Shown: piece after piece, positions 15,089 through 23,824 of the stretch | Numbering within the stretch: the first letter of the stretch is position 1 | Layout: every line of letters starts with the position of its first letter | Assembly (NCBI GenBank): GCA_902537415.1 | Contig: CACBBC010000014.1 | Span: 1 to 43,128 of the forward strand | DNA: 43,128 bases | Direction: 5' to 3' | Source of the DNA: an uncultured Alphaproteobacteria bacterium | Lineage (GTDB): Bacteria > Pseudomonadota > Alphaproteobacteria > Rhodobacterales > Rhodobacteraceae | Made by a program: the position numbers and the translations under genes | Notes under the pieces: generated by a model | Database searches by the model: none | What the model was told of the DNA's origin: nothing | Seen by the model: the letters and a program-made list of their open reading frames with translations, nothing else

Positions 15089-15742
15089 CTATGGTTTTTT
15101 TGCCTTAAAAGGTTTTTTTCTTCGGGGGTAGCATGTCGTGCAAATCTCGCATACAGTTCCATCACATCCCCTTGCTGTACAGTGAGATCTACCATAAAAG
15201 ATTATCTGTAGGTGTAATTTATTCCACCTTTCTTCAGGGAAAAGTTTTTTTAAATCTTTCTCTGTTTGCGTCACGTTTTTTCCATTGGTTAAACCCCAAC
15301 GCTGTGCGAGCCTATGAATATGTGTATCAACTGGAAAAGCTGGGTACCCAAATCCCTGAGACATTACTACACTTGCAGTTTTATGTCCCACGCCGGGCAG
15401 TCGCTCGAGATCTTCAAAGTTTGAGGGAACTAGACCCTGATGTTTTTCAATAATCATGATGGACAATTTAGAGATATTTGATGATTTTTGAGGGGCAAGA
15501 CCACATGGCCTGATAATTTCATATATTTTTTCTGTTTTTAATTTACTCATATCCAACGGATTGTCTGCAAGCGAGAAAAGTTGTGGGGTAACTTGATTAA
15601 CTCTTTCATCAGTACACTGTGCACTAAGCAAAACGGCAATAAGTAGTTCAAATTTACTGTTATGATTTAGAGGTACTGGTGTCTCGGGATAAATTTCATC
15701 CAGACGCTCCACCACATACGCTGCTCTATCAATCTTATTCAA
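15089..15742 (-). CDS. nth: Endonuclease III (DNA glycosylase/AP lyase)
   Basis: 217 residues with the helix-hairpin-helix 'LERLPGVGHKTASVVM', catalytic Lys121 and Asp139 ('FPVDTHIHR'). It excises oxidised pyrimidines and cleaves the abasic site. The C-terminal cysteines (188, 193, 198, 201, 204) are spaced x4, x4, x2, x2, not the E. coli x6, x2, x5, so the [4Fe-4S] cluster either uses another set of ligands or is altered. The start is TTG at 15742 with AAAGG 8 nt upstream. It is the first gene of a minus-strand set. The PNK-like HAD frame follows its stop directly without a frame change. The enzyme identity is sure, the cluster geometry odd. Confidence 0.93.
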   Translation of the reverse strand: MNKIDRAAYVVERLDEIYPETPVPLNHNSKFELLIAVLLSAQCTDERVNQVTPQLFSLADNPLDMSKLKTEKIYEIIRPCGLAPQKSSNISKLSIMIIEKHQGLVPSNFEDLERLPGVGHKTASVVMSQGFGYPAFPVDTHIHRLAQRWGLTNGKNVTQTEKDLKKLFPEERWNKLHLQIIFYGRSHCTARGCDGTVCEICTTCYPRRKKPFKAKKP

Positions 15743-15829
15743 GTCATTAACCTTTCAAATAAGCCAAAAGTTCAATTTCCACACATTTTCCTTTTTTGCA
15801 GTAAAGAACTATGGAATATTGGTACTGTT

Positions 15830-16486
15830 ATGAGCAAAACAGAAAAGAATGCGTTGGATCTTCTTAAGGGAGCTTACAACCTAATAACTCCAGATGACAA
15901 CAAGAAATACTATGAAGGTTTTGCACCTTTCTACGATAGTGTATTTGTAAAAGATCTTGGTTACACTTACCCTACTGTAGTGGCAAATCTTCTAGTTGAG
16001 AAGTTTACAATAGATGGACCTATCTGTGATATCGGATGCGGCACTGGGTTAGTTGCAAACGAAATTAAAAAGAAAGATCCAGATGCTGTCATAGACGGAG
16101 TTGATATATCACAAGATATGATACAAATATCTAGAGAAAAAAAACTATATCGAAATTTGCTAGAACTTAATCTTGAAGACCCTCTTGACTCATTATTACA
16201 AGATTATTCAGCTGTAGTAAGCGCTGGGACATTTACACACGGGCACCTGGGTTCAGAAACTTTGAAGCGCTTAATTTCTCATTTTAATTCAGGCACCAAA
16301 TTTGTAATTGGAATTAATTTTGATCACTACCATTCAAAAGGGTTTGAAAATCAGTTCAAAGCTCTTAATGAAACCAATATTATTGATTGCTTTGAGTTAA
16401 ATGAAGTCAAGGTCTATAATAAAGATAATAAGAATCTAAATATAAAAAATGCTAAAGCCTGTGTTTGTTTGTTTTCCAAAACTTGA
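15830..16486 (+). CDS. Class I SAM-dependent methyltransferase
   Basis: 218 residues with the class I Rossmann signature 'PICDIGCGTGLVANEI' (motif I), the acidic 'GVDISQDMI' at the end of strand beta2, and 'YSAVVSAGTFTHGHLG' as the motif IV region. The N-terminal 'YYEGFAPFYDSVF' is typical of small-molecule methyltransferases. It is likely cytosolic with an unknown acceptor. It diverges from nth across 87 bases, with an AT-rich intergenic region of about 150 bases downstream. The fold is sure, the substrate unknown. Confidence 0.85.
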   Translation: MSKTEKNALDLLKGAYNLITPDDNKKYYEGFAPFYDSVFVKDLGYTYPTVVANLLVEKFTIDGPICDIGCGTGLVANEIKKKDPDAVIDGVDISQDMIQISREKKLYRNLLELNLEDPLDSLLQDYSAVVSAGTFTHGHLGSETLKRLISHFNSGTKFVIGINFDHYHSKGFENQFKALNETNIIDCFELNEVKVYNKDNKNLNIKNAKACVCLFSKT

Positions 16487-16635
16487 TTAAGAGGTATTTA
16501 CATTAATTGATCCAGTGGAATCCTATTGCTTCTGTTTGAACCATAAAATCTTTTACATACTAATTTTTGCTATCTTGTTTTAGAGTAAAAATTATAATAA
16601 ATTTACGACACAAAAAAACTATGTAGGCATTAAAA

Positions 16636-18486
16636 ATGAGAAACTCAAAAACAGTATTAATTGATAAAAATCCAGGAAGAAATTCTCAAACTTTTGGAAT
16701 TGCAAGAGAACTAGGAACAGATGTTGATTTAATACACGAACCCTCGGTTGGTGTTGTTGGAAACAAGGGCGACTCGCAATGCTACATAGGTGTTTCAAGC
16801 AAAGTAGAAAAAATTCACGAGATATTAAAGAATAGAATAGGAACAGATCCAGAGCAATTACCAATGAGGTTAGTGCAACCCGAGTTTACCATAGCTACTT
16901 CAGATGGAATTCGTAATGGGACTAAGGAAATGAGGTATTCCTTAATTGGACGAGAAGTAACAAATGATTCAATGTGTGAACACTTAAGCGCCTCTGGATT
17001 AGAAGGGGTTATTGCAGTAGTAGCGTGTGATAAACCACCAGTAGGCACACTAGCTGCAGTTTTAGAACATAACAGACCAGCCATTATTATGTCAGACGGA
17101 TCTATACGGCCAGGGAAAGACTCAAAAACTGGTGAGCCTATAGATATTATTTCCAGTTACCAAATTGCCGGCAATCCAGACGAAGAGTTTAAAAAACGAA
17201 TTGCATTAGAGGCGTGTCCAGGGTTTGGAAGTTGCGGAGGAATGTTCACTTATAATACGATGCAAACGTTTATTGGTGTTGTAGGCATGCAGCCTTTGCA
17301 CATGGTATCTCCCGCATCACAAGACAGCAGAAGGCTTGATGAATTTCCACAACAGCTTGTTGAATTTCTTGAAAAAATGATTGAAAAAAACATTACTCCC
17401 AGAGATATTGTAACAAGAGAGTCAATTAGAAATGCCATAATTGTTGCCATGGCAGTTGGAGGCTCAACAAATGTAATGCTACATGCTCCAGAGATCGCCA
17501 GAGCTGCGGGCTACAAAAATTTTTCTCAAGATATTATGAGTTCAGAAGAATTCAACCATTTATCAAAAAATGTTGTGCCAGTTATTGTAGACGCTAGACC
17601 TTTTGGGAAATATTCGATGGTGGATATTGATACAAAGGGAGGCGTACAAGTTATAGTTAAAAATCTATTGGAAGCAGGCTTATTGAATGGAGACACTATA
17701 ACCTGTACGGGTGAAACTCTTTCCGAACAAATAAAGAGATTGTCGCCACCTAATCCAGATAATGAGGTAATATATAGTGTTTCATCACCCTATAAACCGA
17801 CGGGTGGACTACGTGTCTTGGGGGGGAATTTGTCTCCTGAATATAGCTCGATTCTAAAACTCGCTGGAGTAGAAGGAGGGCTTGAAAATAATGTATTTAA
17901 AGGGCAGGCTAAAATATTTGATGGGGAACAAGCTTTATTAGATACCTTGGACAAAAGACCAGAGGTTTTTGAAAACTTTGATATGATAGTTGTCAGATAT
18001 GAAGGACCAGTAGGAGGTCCTGGAATGCCTGAAATGCTAGATTCAACTTCACGAATAACAACACTTTGTAGAGAAAAAAACATCGTAGTTGCACTGATGA
18101 CGGATGGTCGCTTTTCTGGTGGCTCAGTTGGTTTAGTAATTGGGCATGTAGGGCCCGAAGCAGCAGTGGGAGGTCCAATCGCGCTTATCGAGGAAGGTGA
18201 TCAAATAATCGTTGATTTAAATAAGAATGAAATTAATTGTGTGGAACTTGAGAACAAAAATACCTACGACGAAAGAATGAAAGATTGGCAGGAAAAAGTC
18301 AGTAAAAACAATGGTATACATCCTGCTGTTGGAAATGCTGACACGCGTTTATTGCATAAGATGAGGTATTCAGCTGTTTCTGCTGTGTTTGGAGCGGGAA
18401 TGCATCCAGAACGAAAAATTTTTGTTACTGACCCAAGAGAAGGAGTAAAATCGTCGTTTACTCCTCAAAATAAGTTTAGAACATAG
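16636..18486 (+). CDS. Dihydroxy-acid / sugar-acid dehydratase, IlvD/Edd family
   Basis: 616 residues, a full-length member of the IlvD/Edd family. It holds cluster cysteines at 49 ('GNKGDSQCY'), 131 ('ACDKPPVG') and 194/200 ('CPGFGSCGGMFTYNTM'), which fits a [2Fe-2S]-type enzyme, and the C-terminal 'DGRFSGGSVGLVIGHVGPEA' with the catalytic serine. These enzymes dehydrate dihydroxy acids. IlvD acts in branched-chain amino acid synthesis, and relatives act on aldonic acids. There are no other ilv genes nearby, so a catabolic sugar acid is possible. Its 3' end overlaps the convergent threonine synthase gene by 11 bases. Confidence 0.88.
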   Translation: MRNSKTVLIDKNPGRNSQTFGIARELGTDVDLIHEPSVGVVGNKGDSQCYIGVSSKVEKIHEILKNRIGTDPEQLPMRLVQPEFTIATSDGIRNGTKEMRYSLIGREVTNDSMCEHLSASGLEGVIAVVACDKPPVGTLAAVLEHNRPAIIMSDGSIRPGKDSKTGEPIDIISSYQIAGNPDEEFKKRIALEACPGFGSCGGMFTYNTMQTFIGVVGMQPLHMVSPASQDSRRLDEFPQQLVEFLEKMIEKNITPRDIVTRESIRNAIIVAMAVGGSTNVMLHAPEIARAAGYKNFSQDIMSSEEFNHLSKNVVPVIVDARPFGKYSMVDIDTKGGVQVIVKNLLEAGLLNGDTITCTGETLSEQIKRLSPPNPDNEVIYSVSSPYKPTGGLRVLGGNLSPEYSSILKLAGVEGGLENNVFKGQAKIFDGEQALLDTLDKRPEVFENFDMIVVRYEGPVGGPGMPEMLDSTSRITTLCREKNIVVALMTDGRFSGGSVGLVIGHVGPEAAVGGPIALIEEGDQIIVDLNKNEINCVELENKNTYDERMKDWQEKVSKNNGIHPAVGNADTRLLHKMRYSAVSAVFGAGMHPERKIFVTDPREGVKSSFTPQNKFRT

Positions 18487-19696
18487 AATAATCTACAGCT
18501 TGATCTTTATTTAATGTATTTTTTACTTTAGGTAGGGAATATTTTAGACCGGAAGCGCAATTAAAGAGCACAACACGATCATTATTTGAAATCAGCCCTT
18601 CGCTTAAAGATTTTTCAAATGCGGCGAGAGTAGCGGCTCCTTCCGGGCACAATAAAGTTCCTTCAGTTTTTGAGACGAAATCTCTTGCTTCAACAATCTC
18701 ATTATCACTTACGGAAATTGCAAACCCGTCACTTTCATTAATGGCTCTGATTATCAAAAAGTCTCCTACTGCAACTGGTACCCGTATCCCCGCTGCTATG
18801 GTATTAGCATTTTCCCATAAATTCGCGGTCTCTTTGCCCTGCCGCCATGCATCGACAATCGGAGCGCACCCCTCTGCTTGTACTGCCACCATACGAGGCA
18901 ATTTTTTTCCGACCCATCCTAGCTTTTGTAGCTCTGAAAACGCTTTCCACATCCCAATTAAACCAGTTCCACCACCAGTTGGGTAAAAAATAACATCTGG
19001 CAACTCCCAGTTTAATTGCTCAGCTAACTCTAAACCCATTGTCTTCTTACCTTCAATACGATAAGGCTCTTTCAATGTTGAAACGTCAAACCACCCTACT
19101 TCATTCTTGCCTTCCCGTACTATTTTTCCACAATCATTGATAAGACCATTAACTTTAAAGATTTCAGCTCCAAGTCTACTTATTTCTCTGATATTTATCT
19201 CAGGAGTGTCGTCTGGGCAGAATACCGTACATTTTATTCCAGCCTTAGCTCCGTAAGCCGCCATCGCAGCACCGGCATTACCATTCGATGGAATTGCCAA
19301 GTGACGTATACCAAATTGTTTTGCCATTGATACAGCAACACCTAAGCCACGTGCCTTAAAAGAAGAAGTAGGTAGTAAGCCTTCGTCTTTAACCAATAAA
19401 TCTCCCTTTTGATTTAATTTTTTAGCTACATTATCAAGTGAGATCAAAGGAGTTAAAACCTCTCCCAGTGATATTATGTTTAATGTCTCAACCGGCAACA
19501 GAAATGAATAACGCCAAAAACCGTTTTTATCCGTTTTTTTTAAGTAGTCCTTCGAAAATACTTCTTTAATTTTCTCCAGATCATATCGAACTAATAATGG
19601 CTTTCCTTTATCCGACAAACCATGAACGAGATCTTTTTTATACCGTTTACCAGAAATGGAGCATTCGAGATGTGTAACAAATGTGTTTTTTTTCAT
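18476..19696 (-). CDS. thrC: Threonine synthase
   Basis: 406 residues, fold-type II PLP enzyme. The PLP lysine is K114 in 'LLPTSSFKARGLGVAVS'. 'AIPSNGNAGAAMAAYGAKAG' binds the substrate, 'YPTGGGTGLIGMWKAF' binds the phosphate, and the Glu/Gly-rich tail is usual. It converts O-phosphohomoserine to threonine in the cytosol. The degenerate N-terminal 'CSISGKRY' resembles the zinc-ribbon remnant found in this branch. The ATG at 19696 has no evident Shine-Dalgarno. The upstream cyclase gene on the same strand ends 49 bases away. Confidence 0.88.
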   Translation of the reverse strand: MKKNTFVTHLECSISGKRYKKDLVHGLSDKGKPLLVRYDLEKIKEVFSKDYLKKTDKNGFWRYSFLLPVETLNIISLGEVLTPLISLDNVAKKLNQKGDLLVKDEGLLPTSSFKARGLGVAVSMAKQFGIRHLAIPSNGNAGAAMAAYGAKAGIKCTVFCPDDTPEINIREISRLGAEIFKVNGLINDCGKIVREGKNEVGWFDVSTLKEPYRIEGKKTMGLELAEQLNWELPDVIFYPTGGGTGLIGMWKAFSELQKLGWVGKKLPRMVAVQAEGCAPIVDAWRQGKETANLWENANTIAAGIRVPVAVGDFLIIRAINESDGFAISVSDNEIVEARDFVSKTEGTLLCPEGAATLAAFEKSLSEGLISNNDRVVLFNCASGLKYSLPKVKNTLNKDQAVDYSMF

Positions 19697-19744
19697 ATAT
19701 TTAAGTATAAAACATAAAGTAAAAAGAAAATTTTTTTAACTTTC

Positions 19745-20695
19745 TTAAGCTTGTATATTATCAATTGCGTTCTTTATTTGAGTATATTCTTGCTGTGTAA
19801 GTTTTTCCTTATCTATTGAAATATTAAAACCGTCTCCAGTTAAAGTAATAATTTGGTTATTATCTACTTTGGTCTCTCGATCGAGCTCATAATATTTTAT
19901 TTTTCTTAAGTATCCTTTTACGTCTATCTCTTTTGGATCATAAAATTTAAAGAAAGAATTTACCAAAAGATATGTCTCTTCAGATATACAAATAGAGCCT
20001 GAGTTCGCAACACTCTCAAGCCTAGAGGCTAGATTAACGGTTCCACCAACAGCCGTATAATCTAATCTTTCATTGCTCCCAAAGTTGCCAACAGTGCAAT
20101 ATCCTGTGTTAATACCAATCCGTATCTCAAGGTCATTTCTTAATGAAAAGTTTTTTCCCCAAGAACCTTTAAGTTCATCCATTTTTTCAAGCATCTCAAC
20201 AGCCATTTCAACACAAAGCTTAGCATCTTCTTCTGGCCCCTTCGTTGTTGGGTCTCCAAAGAAAATCATAATAGAGTCACCAATAAACTTGTCTATAGTG
20301 CCACCGTATTTGAGCGCAATAATAGACATTTCGTTTAGATAAAAATTGATTAAGCTTGTGATTTCCTCAGACTCCAATTCATCTGAAATGCTTGTAAAAC
20401 CAACGATATCAGAGAAAAAAAGAGTCAATTTTTTTCGAGAACTTGTTACCTCTGCACTTTGCTTTCCACTGAAAATCTGTTCATGGATCTGAGGAGATAG
20501 ATACTTAGCTAATTTACCAGAAATACCCTCCAATTCTTCTGATTTTTTTAAAGCTTCTTCCTTGGCCTGATCAGCTATTTTCTTTTGCGCCTCAAGCTGA
20601 GTTGATAGTGATTTTCGTAAGTTAGCTTCAAGTTTTAACTTAGAAAGCTCTCGCTTAAGTTGCGTCAATTCCTCTTCGGGACTCAAATCATTCAT
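19745..20695 (-). CDS. Class III adenylate cyclase with N-terminal coiled coil
   Basis: 316 residues without membrane segments. Residues about 5-60 are a long charged coiled coil, then 'YLSPQIHEQIFSG' and a complete cyclase domain. It carries metal aspartates D96 and D140, base-selecting K136 ('TIDKFIGDS') and T214, and transition-state N221/R225 ('GGTVNLASRLE'). The Lys/Thr pair is the class IIIb signature, so ATP is the expected substrate. The coiled coil probably dimerises the enzyme and may receive a signal. The small cysteine-rich gene ends 7 bases upstream, so the two are almost certainly co-transcribed. GGGTTAA, the end of that gene, lies 12 nt before the ATG as a weak Shine-Dalgarno. 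Confidence 0.93.
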   Translation of the reverse strand: MNDLSPEEELTQLKRELSKLKLEANLRKSLSTQLEAQKKIADQAKEEALKKSEELEGISGKLAKYLSPQIHEQIFSGKQSAEVTSSRKKLTLFFSDIVGFTSISDELESEEITSLINFYLNEMSIIALKYGGTIDKFIGDSIMIFFGDPTTKGPEEDAKLCVEMAVEMLEKMDELKGSWGKNFSLRNDLEIRIGINTGYCTVGNFGSNERLDYTAVGGTVNLASRLESVANSGSICISEETYLLVNSFFKFYDPKEIDVKGYLRKIKYYELDRETKVDNNQIITLTGDGFNISIDKEKLTQQEYTQIKNAIDNIQA

Positions 20696-20702
20696 CTATA
20701 GA

Positions 20703-20894
20703 TTAACCCTTGCAATCCATATCGGCGCCGCAACAAGTGGGTGACTTTATTTTTCCATGGCCATTTGGACAGACTGATACTTGTATTTTTTTTCCTTCAT
20801 CACTGGTAACAAAGTCATTCTCTAAAGCAGTTTCACATTTAGCGCAAAAAGCATTTACTGCCATTCCACATTTAGCACATTCATAAGTTGCCAT
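20703..20894 (-). CDS. Small cysteine-rich zinc-ribbon protein
   Basis: 63 residues with a two-CxxC zinc ribbon at the N-terminus (C6/C9 and C17/C20, 'YECAKCGMAVNAFCAKCE'). A second metal-binding set follows (C42, H46, C54, C55, C61). The start ATG has a clear Shine-Dalgarno (GAGGAG). It is the first gene of a two-gene minus-strand unit with the coiled-coil cyclase. No known family or function is recognised. The arrangement suggests a metal- or thiol-responsive partner or regulator of the cyclase (inference). Confidence 0.85.
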   Translation of the reverse strand: MATYECAKCGMAVNAFCAKCETALENDFVTSDEGKKIQVSVCPNGHGKIKSPTCCGADMDCKG

Positions 20895-21011
20895 AATTAA
20901 ATTACTCCTCTAAATCAAGTACGTTGATAATTTTAGTTCTTTTGGCTTTTCAAAGTCAAGGTCGCAGAAATTTCGTAATGTCGAAGTTTATTTAATTTCA
21001 TGCAAACTCTT

Positions 21012-21027
21012 ATTACGATATCATAAT
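21012..21027. promoter_or_regulatory. Near-palindrome upstream of RidA gene
   Basis: ATTACGATATCATAAT is a 16-base inverted repeat with one mismatched pair (7 of 8). It lies 32 bases before the likely RidA start in the region between two divergent units. It could be an operator of a dimeric regulator. It is AT-rich, so chance is not excluded. Confidence 0.25.
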
Positions 21028-21058
21028 CAAGTTAATGATAACTAATAAGGCTTACCAA

Positions 21059-21448
21059 ATGACAATTACCTTTCTTGATCCATCCAACGCACCAAAACCT
21101 GCTGCTAATTACTCAAATGTGGCAATTATACCGGCAGAAAAAAAATTGCTATCAATATCTGGACAAATTGGAAACGATATAGAGGGTAATGTCGCAGAAT
21201 GTCTAGAGGAGCAATATCGATTAGCATTACAAAACATAAATTTGATTGTTGAATCGCAAGGTGGCACGAAAGAGGATATAGCAAAAATCACTGTTTTCAT
21301 GACAGATGAACCTGACTGGGTAAAGATTAAGTCTGCTGCCGATGAATTTTTAGCTTCGCCGAGGCCCTCAATGTCATTTATTTATGTAAAAGGACTCTTC
21401 AGAGCAGATATAAAAGTAGAGATTGAAGCCTTGGCTGCCGTTGACTAG
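21059..21448 (+). CDS. RidA family (YjgF) reactive imine deaminase
   Basis: 129 residues from the ATG at 21059, chosen because AAGG lies 8 nt upstream. An ATG at 21035 has no Shine-Dalgarno and would add eight unconserved residues. The catalytic Arg102 is in 'ASPRPSMSFIYV' and Glu121 in 'IKVEIEALA', as in RidA. The family hydrolyses reactive enamine/imine intermediates released by PLP and amine-oxidising enzymes. The DpkA/Ldh-family reductase gene begins 15 bases after its stop, so the two are probably one operon handling imine products (inference). Confidence 0.88.
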   Translation: MTITFLDPSNAPKPAANYSNVAIIPAEKKLLSISGQIGNDIEGNVAECLEEQYRLALQNINLIVESQGGTKEDIAKITVFMTDEPDWVKIKSAADEFLASPRPSMSFIYVKGLFRADIKVEIEALAAVD

Positions 21449-21462
21449 AAAGGATTTTTCAA

Positions 21463-22473
21463 ATGAGTAATATAGAGATAGAGGCACTTACTGTTGAACA
21501 GATATATGATTTAGCATTTAATGTGTTGAGTAAATTTGGTTGTAATAAAGAAAATGCAAACGCTATAGCAACAACTGTCGCAACAGCGGAAAGAGATGGG
21601 TCATTGTCACACGGCCTCTTCAGGATTCCTGGCTACGTTGCATCCTTGAAATCAGGCAAAGTAAATGGAAAGGCAGAGCCAAAAATAACCTCTAGCCTGC
21701 CTTCTGTTATAACCGTTGATGGAAATTTAGGTTATGCCCCCTATTCGCTTGAAAAAAGCTTACCAGTACTGTCGGACGCGGCTCTAAAGCACGGGATAGC
21801 TGTAATGCGCCTTATAAATAGTTTTCATTTTGCAGCTCTTTGGCCAGAGACTGAGTACTTGGCTGAACGAGGATTATCGGGTATTGCTTGTACAGTTTAC
21901 AAACCTTCTGTTGCACCAGCTGGCGCAACAGAACCATTTTTTGGAACAAACCCCATTTCCTTTGCTTGGCCAAGAAAGAATTCAACCCCTTTGGTTTTTG
22001 ATATGGCTACTTCAACACTTGCAATGGGAGATGTTCAAATCGCAGCGCGAGACGGACACTCTGTTCCTCATGGAACAGGTCTTGGACCTGATGGAAATCC
22101 ATCTGATGATCCAAAAGAAATTTTAAAGGGAGTGTTATTACCTTTTGGAGGATATAAAGGGTCAGCTATATCTATGATGATCGAGCTATTTTCTGCAGGA
22201 TTAACAGGAGACAATTTTTCTTTTGAAGCAGCAAAAACTGATAATAATGATGGGGGCCCTGCAAAGGGAGGAGAACTAGTCCTGGCTATTAACCCTGAGC
22301 TTATAGCTGGACCAGACTGGGATAGTCATAGCGAAGGATTCTTCAAGGAAATTAAACAGTTAAAAGGAATACGGCTTCCTGGGGAGAGACGACATCAAAA
22401 TAGACTGGATAACAGCCCCAGAAAAATAAATAAGGAGCTCTTAGAAAAGATTAAAGGACTGTCGGAGAGCTAA
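21463..22473 (+). CDS. Malate/L-lactate dehydrogenase family reductase (DpkA/Ldh type)
   Basis: 336 residues with the LDH2/MDH2 landmarks 'DGSLSHGLFRIPGYVASL' (catalytic His), 'PFFGTNPISFAWP' and 'DMATSTLAMGD', 'LLPFGGYKGSAISMMIELF' and 'GDNFSFEA'. This NAD(P)-dependent family includes delta1-piperideine-2-carboxylate/delta1-pyrroline-2-carboxylate reductase, ureidoglycolate dehydrogenase and sulfolactate dehydrogenase. The start has a Shine-Dalgarno (AAAGGA). Its coupling to RidA suggests that its substrate is an imine such as a cyclic imino acid (inference). The family is sure, the substrate is not. Confidence 0.87.
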   Translation: MSNIEIEALTVEQIYDLAFNVLSKFGCNKENANAIATTVATAERDGSLSHGLFRIPGYVASLKSGKVNGKAEPKITSSLPSVITVDGNLGYAPYSLEKSLPVLSDAALKHGIAVMRLINSFHFAALWPETEYLAERGLSGIACTVYKPSVAPAGATEPFFGTNPISFAWPRKNSTPLVFDMATSTLAMGDVQIAARDGHSVPHGTGLGPDGNPSDDPKEILKGVLLPFGGYKGSAISMMIELFSAGLTGDNFSFEAAKTDNNDGGPAKGGELVLAINPELIAGPDWDSHSEGFFKEIKQLKGIRLPGERRHQNRLDNSPRKINKELLEKIKGLSES

Positions 22474-22489
22474 AAAAACGTATAGCACT

Positions 22490-23791
22490 CTAAATATCCA
22501 AAGTATTTCTTTTTTCCCATTCTGAAAAATGTGCAGTGTAAGAATGCCATTCTTCCATTTTGAGCTTAATAAATGAATCAGAAAAGGCTTTTCCTAGTCC
22601 CTCTTTAAAGCTTTTATCTTTATCAAACGCACGCAAAGCATCAAGTAGGTTTAATGGCAACTTTTCAGCCTTGGCAATTGCTTTTGCATCTTCATACATA
22701 TTTGTATTTAAACGTTCCCCTGGATCTAATTTTTTTTCAACGCCATTTAACCCTGCCGTAATGATAGCTGCTTGCAACAAATAAGGATTAGTCGCCCCAT
22801 CAGGAAGTCTTAGTTCAAATCTTCCCGCGTCGGGTACTCTCACCATATGAGTTCTATTATTTTCCGTCCAAGTAATAGTATTTGGCGCCCAACTTGCTCC
22901 ACTTAAAGTTCTTGGAGCATTAATTCGTTTATAGGAATTTACAGTCGGATTTGTGATCGCAGCCATAGCCTTAGCGTGACTAATAATGCCTCCAAGAAAG
23001 TTAAGACCCTCTTTTGACAAACCAATATCTGAATTCTTACTAGCAAAAACATTTTTCTTAGCCTTTAAATCCCAAACTGATATATGAGCGTGACACCCAT
23101 TGCCTGTTAAACTCTCAATTGGCTTTGGCATAAAAGTCGCCCTAAGACCATGCTTTTCAGCAACGGATTTAACCATGAATTTGAAAAAAGAGTGTTTATC
23201 TGCAGTTCGTAAAGCGTCATCAAATTCAAAATTCATTTCAAATTGACCATTGGCATCTTCATGATCATTTTGATACGGACCCCAACCCAATACACCAAGA
23301 TAATCACAAATTTCAGCTATCACATCGTATCGGCGCATCAAAGCCTGCTGATCATAACAAGGTTTTTCAGCATTATCATATGGGTCAGATATAGCTGATC
23401 CATCAGGCGTTAAGAGAAAAAACTCAGCTTCTATGCCAGTCTTTACCCTCATGCTCTTCTTTTTTGCTCTATCAATAGCTTTGTTAAGAACATTTCTTGG
23501 TGCCTGTTCAACCAATTCGCCCCCCATCATGCAGTTACTTGCAAGCCAAGCCACATCCTTTTTCCAAGGAAGTTTTATAACGCTCTGAGGGTCGGGCACT
23601 GCTAGCATATCTGGGTATGCAGGGGTCATATCTAGCCAACTAGCAAAGCCGGCAAAACCGGCTCCATCTTTTTGCATATCAGATATAGCTGATGCAGGAA
23701 CAAGCTTTGCTCTCTGTACCCCAAAAAGATCAGTATATGTAACCATAAAGTATTTTATTTTTTCTTTTTTTGCGTAATTCTTTAAATCCAT
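22490..23791 (-). CDS. Type III glutamine-synthetase-family ligase (GlnT-like)
   Basis: 433 residues. It has the GS N-terminal 'FMVTYTDLFGVQRAKLV', the catalytic 'GIEAEFFLL' Glu motif, 'ENDHEDANGQFEMNF'-type metal site, 'NGCHAHISVWD' (the GS His motif) and 'RFELRLPDGATNPYL' at the C-terminus. The length and sequence fit the GlnT group (glutamine synthetase type III of Rhizobium). Gamma-glutamylmethylamide synthetases belong to the same group, so the amine may be ammonia or a methylamine. The ATG at 23791 has a good Shine-Dalgarno (GGAG, 8 nt upstream). A SAM methyltransferase, a CMD protein and a GST follow upstream on the same strand. The family is sure, the amine open. Confidence 0.85.
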   Translation of the reverse strand: MDLKNYAKKEKIKYFMVTYTDLFGVQRAKLVPASAISDMQKDGAGFAGFASWLDMTPAYPDMLAVPDPQSVIKLPWKKDVAWLASNCMMGGELVEQAPRNVLNKAIDRAKKKSMRVKTGIEAEFFLLTPDGSAISDPYDNAEKPCYDQQALMRRYDVIAEICDYLGVLGWGPYQNDHEDANGQFEMNFEFDDALRTADKHSFFKFMVKSVAEKHGLRATFMPKPIESLTGNGCHAHISVWDLKAKKNVFASKNSDIGLSKEGLNFLGGIISHAKAMAAITNPTVNSYKRINAPRTLSGASWAPNTITWTENNRTHMVRVPDAGRFELRLPDGATNPYLLQAAIITAGLNGVEKKLDPGERLNTNMYEDAKAIAKAEKLPLNLLDALRAFDKDKSFKEGLGKAFSDSFIKLKMEEWHSYTAHFSEWEKRNTLDI

Positions 23792-23824
23792 TGTTTGTCT
23801 CCATTCATTACTTGAGGTAAGAAC

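Noticed and set aside
16636-18486. Calling the IlvD/Edd protein IlvD for branched-chain amino acid synthesis.
   Set aside because: No other ilv gene is nearby, and the family cannot be split by eye, so only the family is named.
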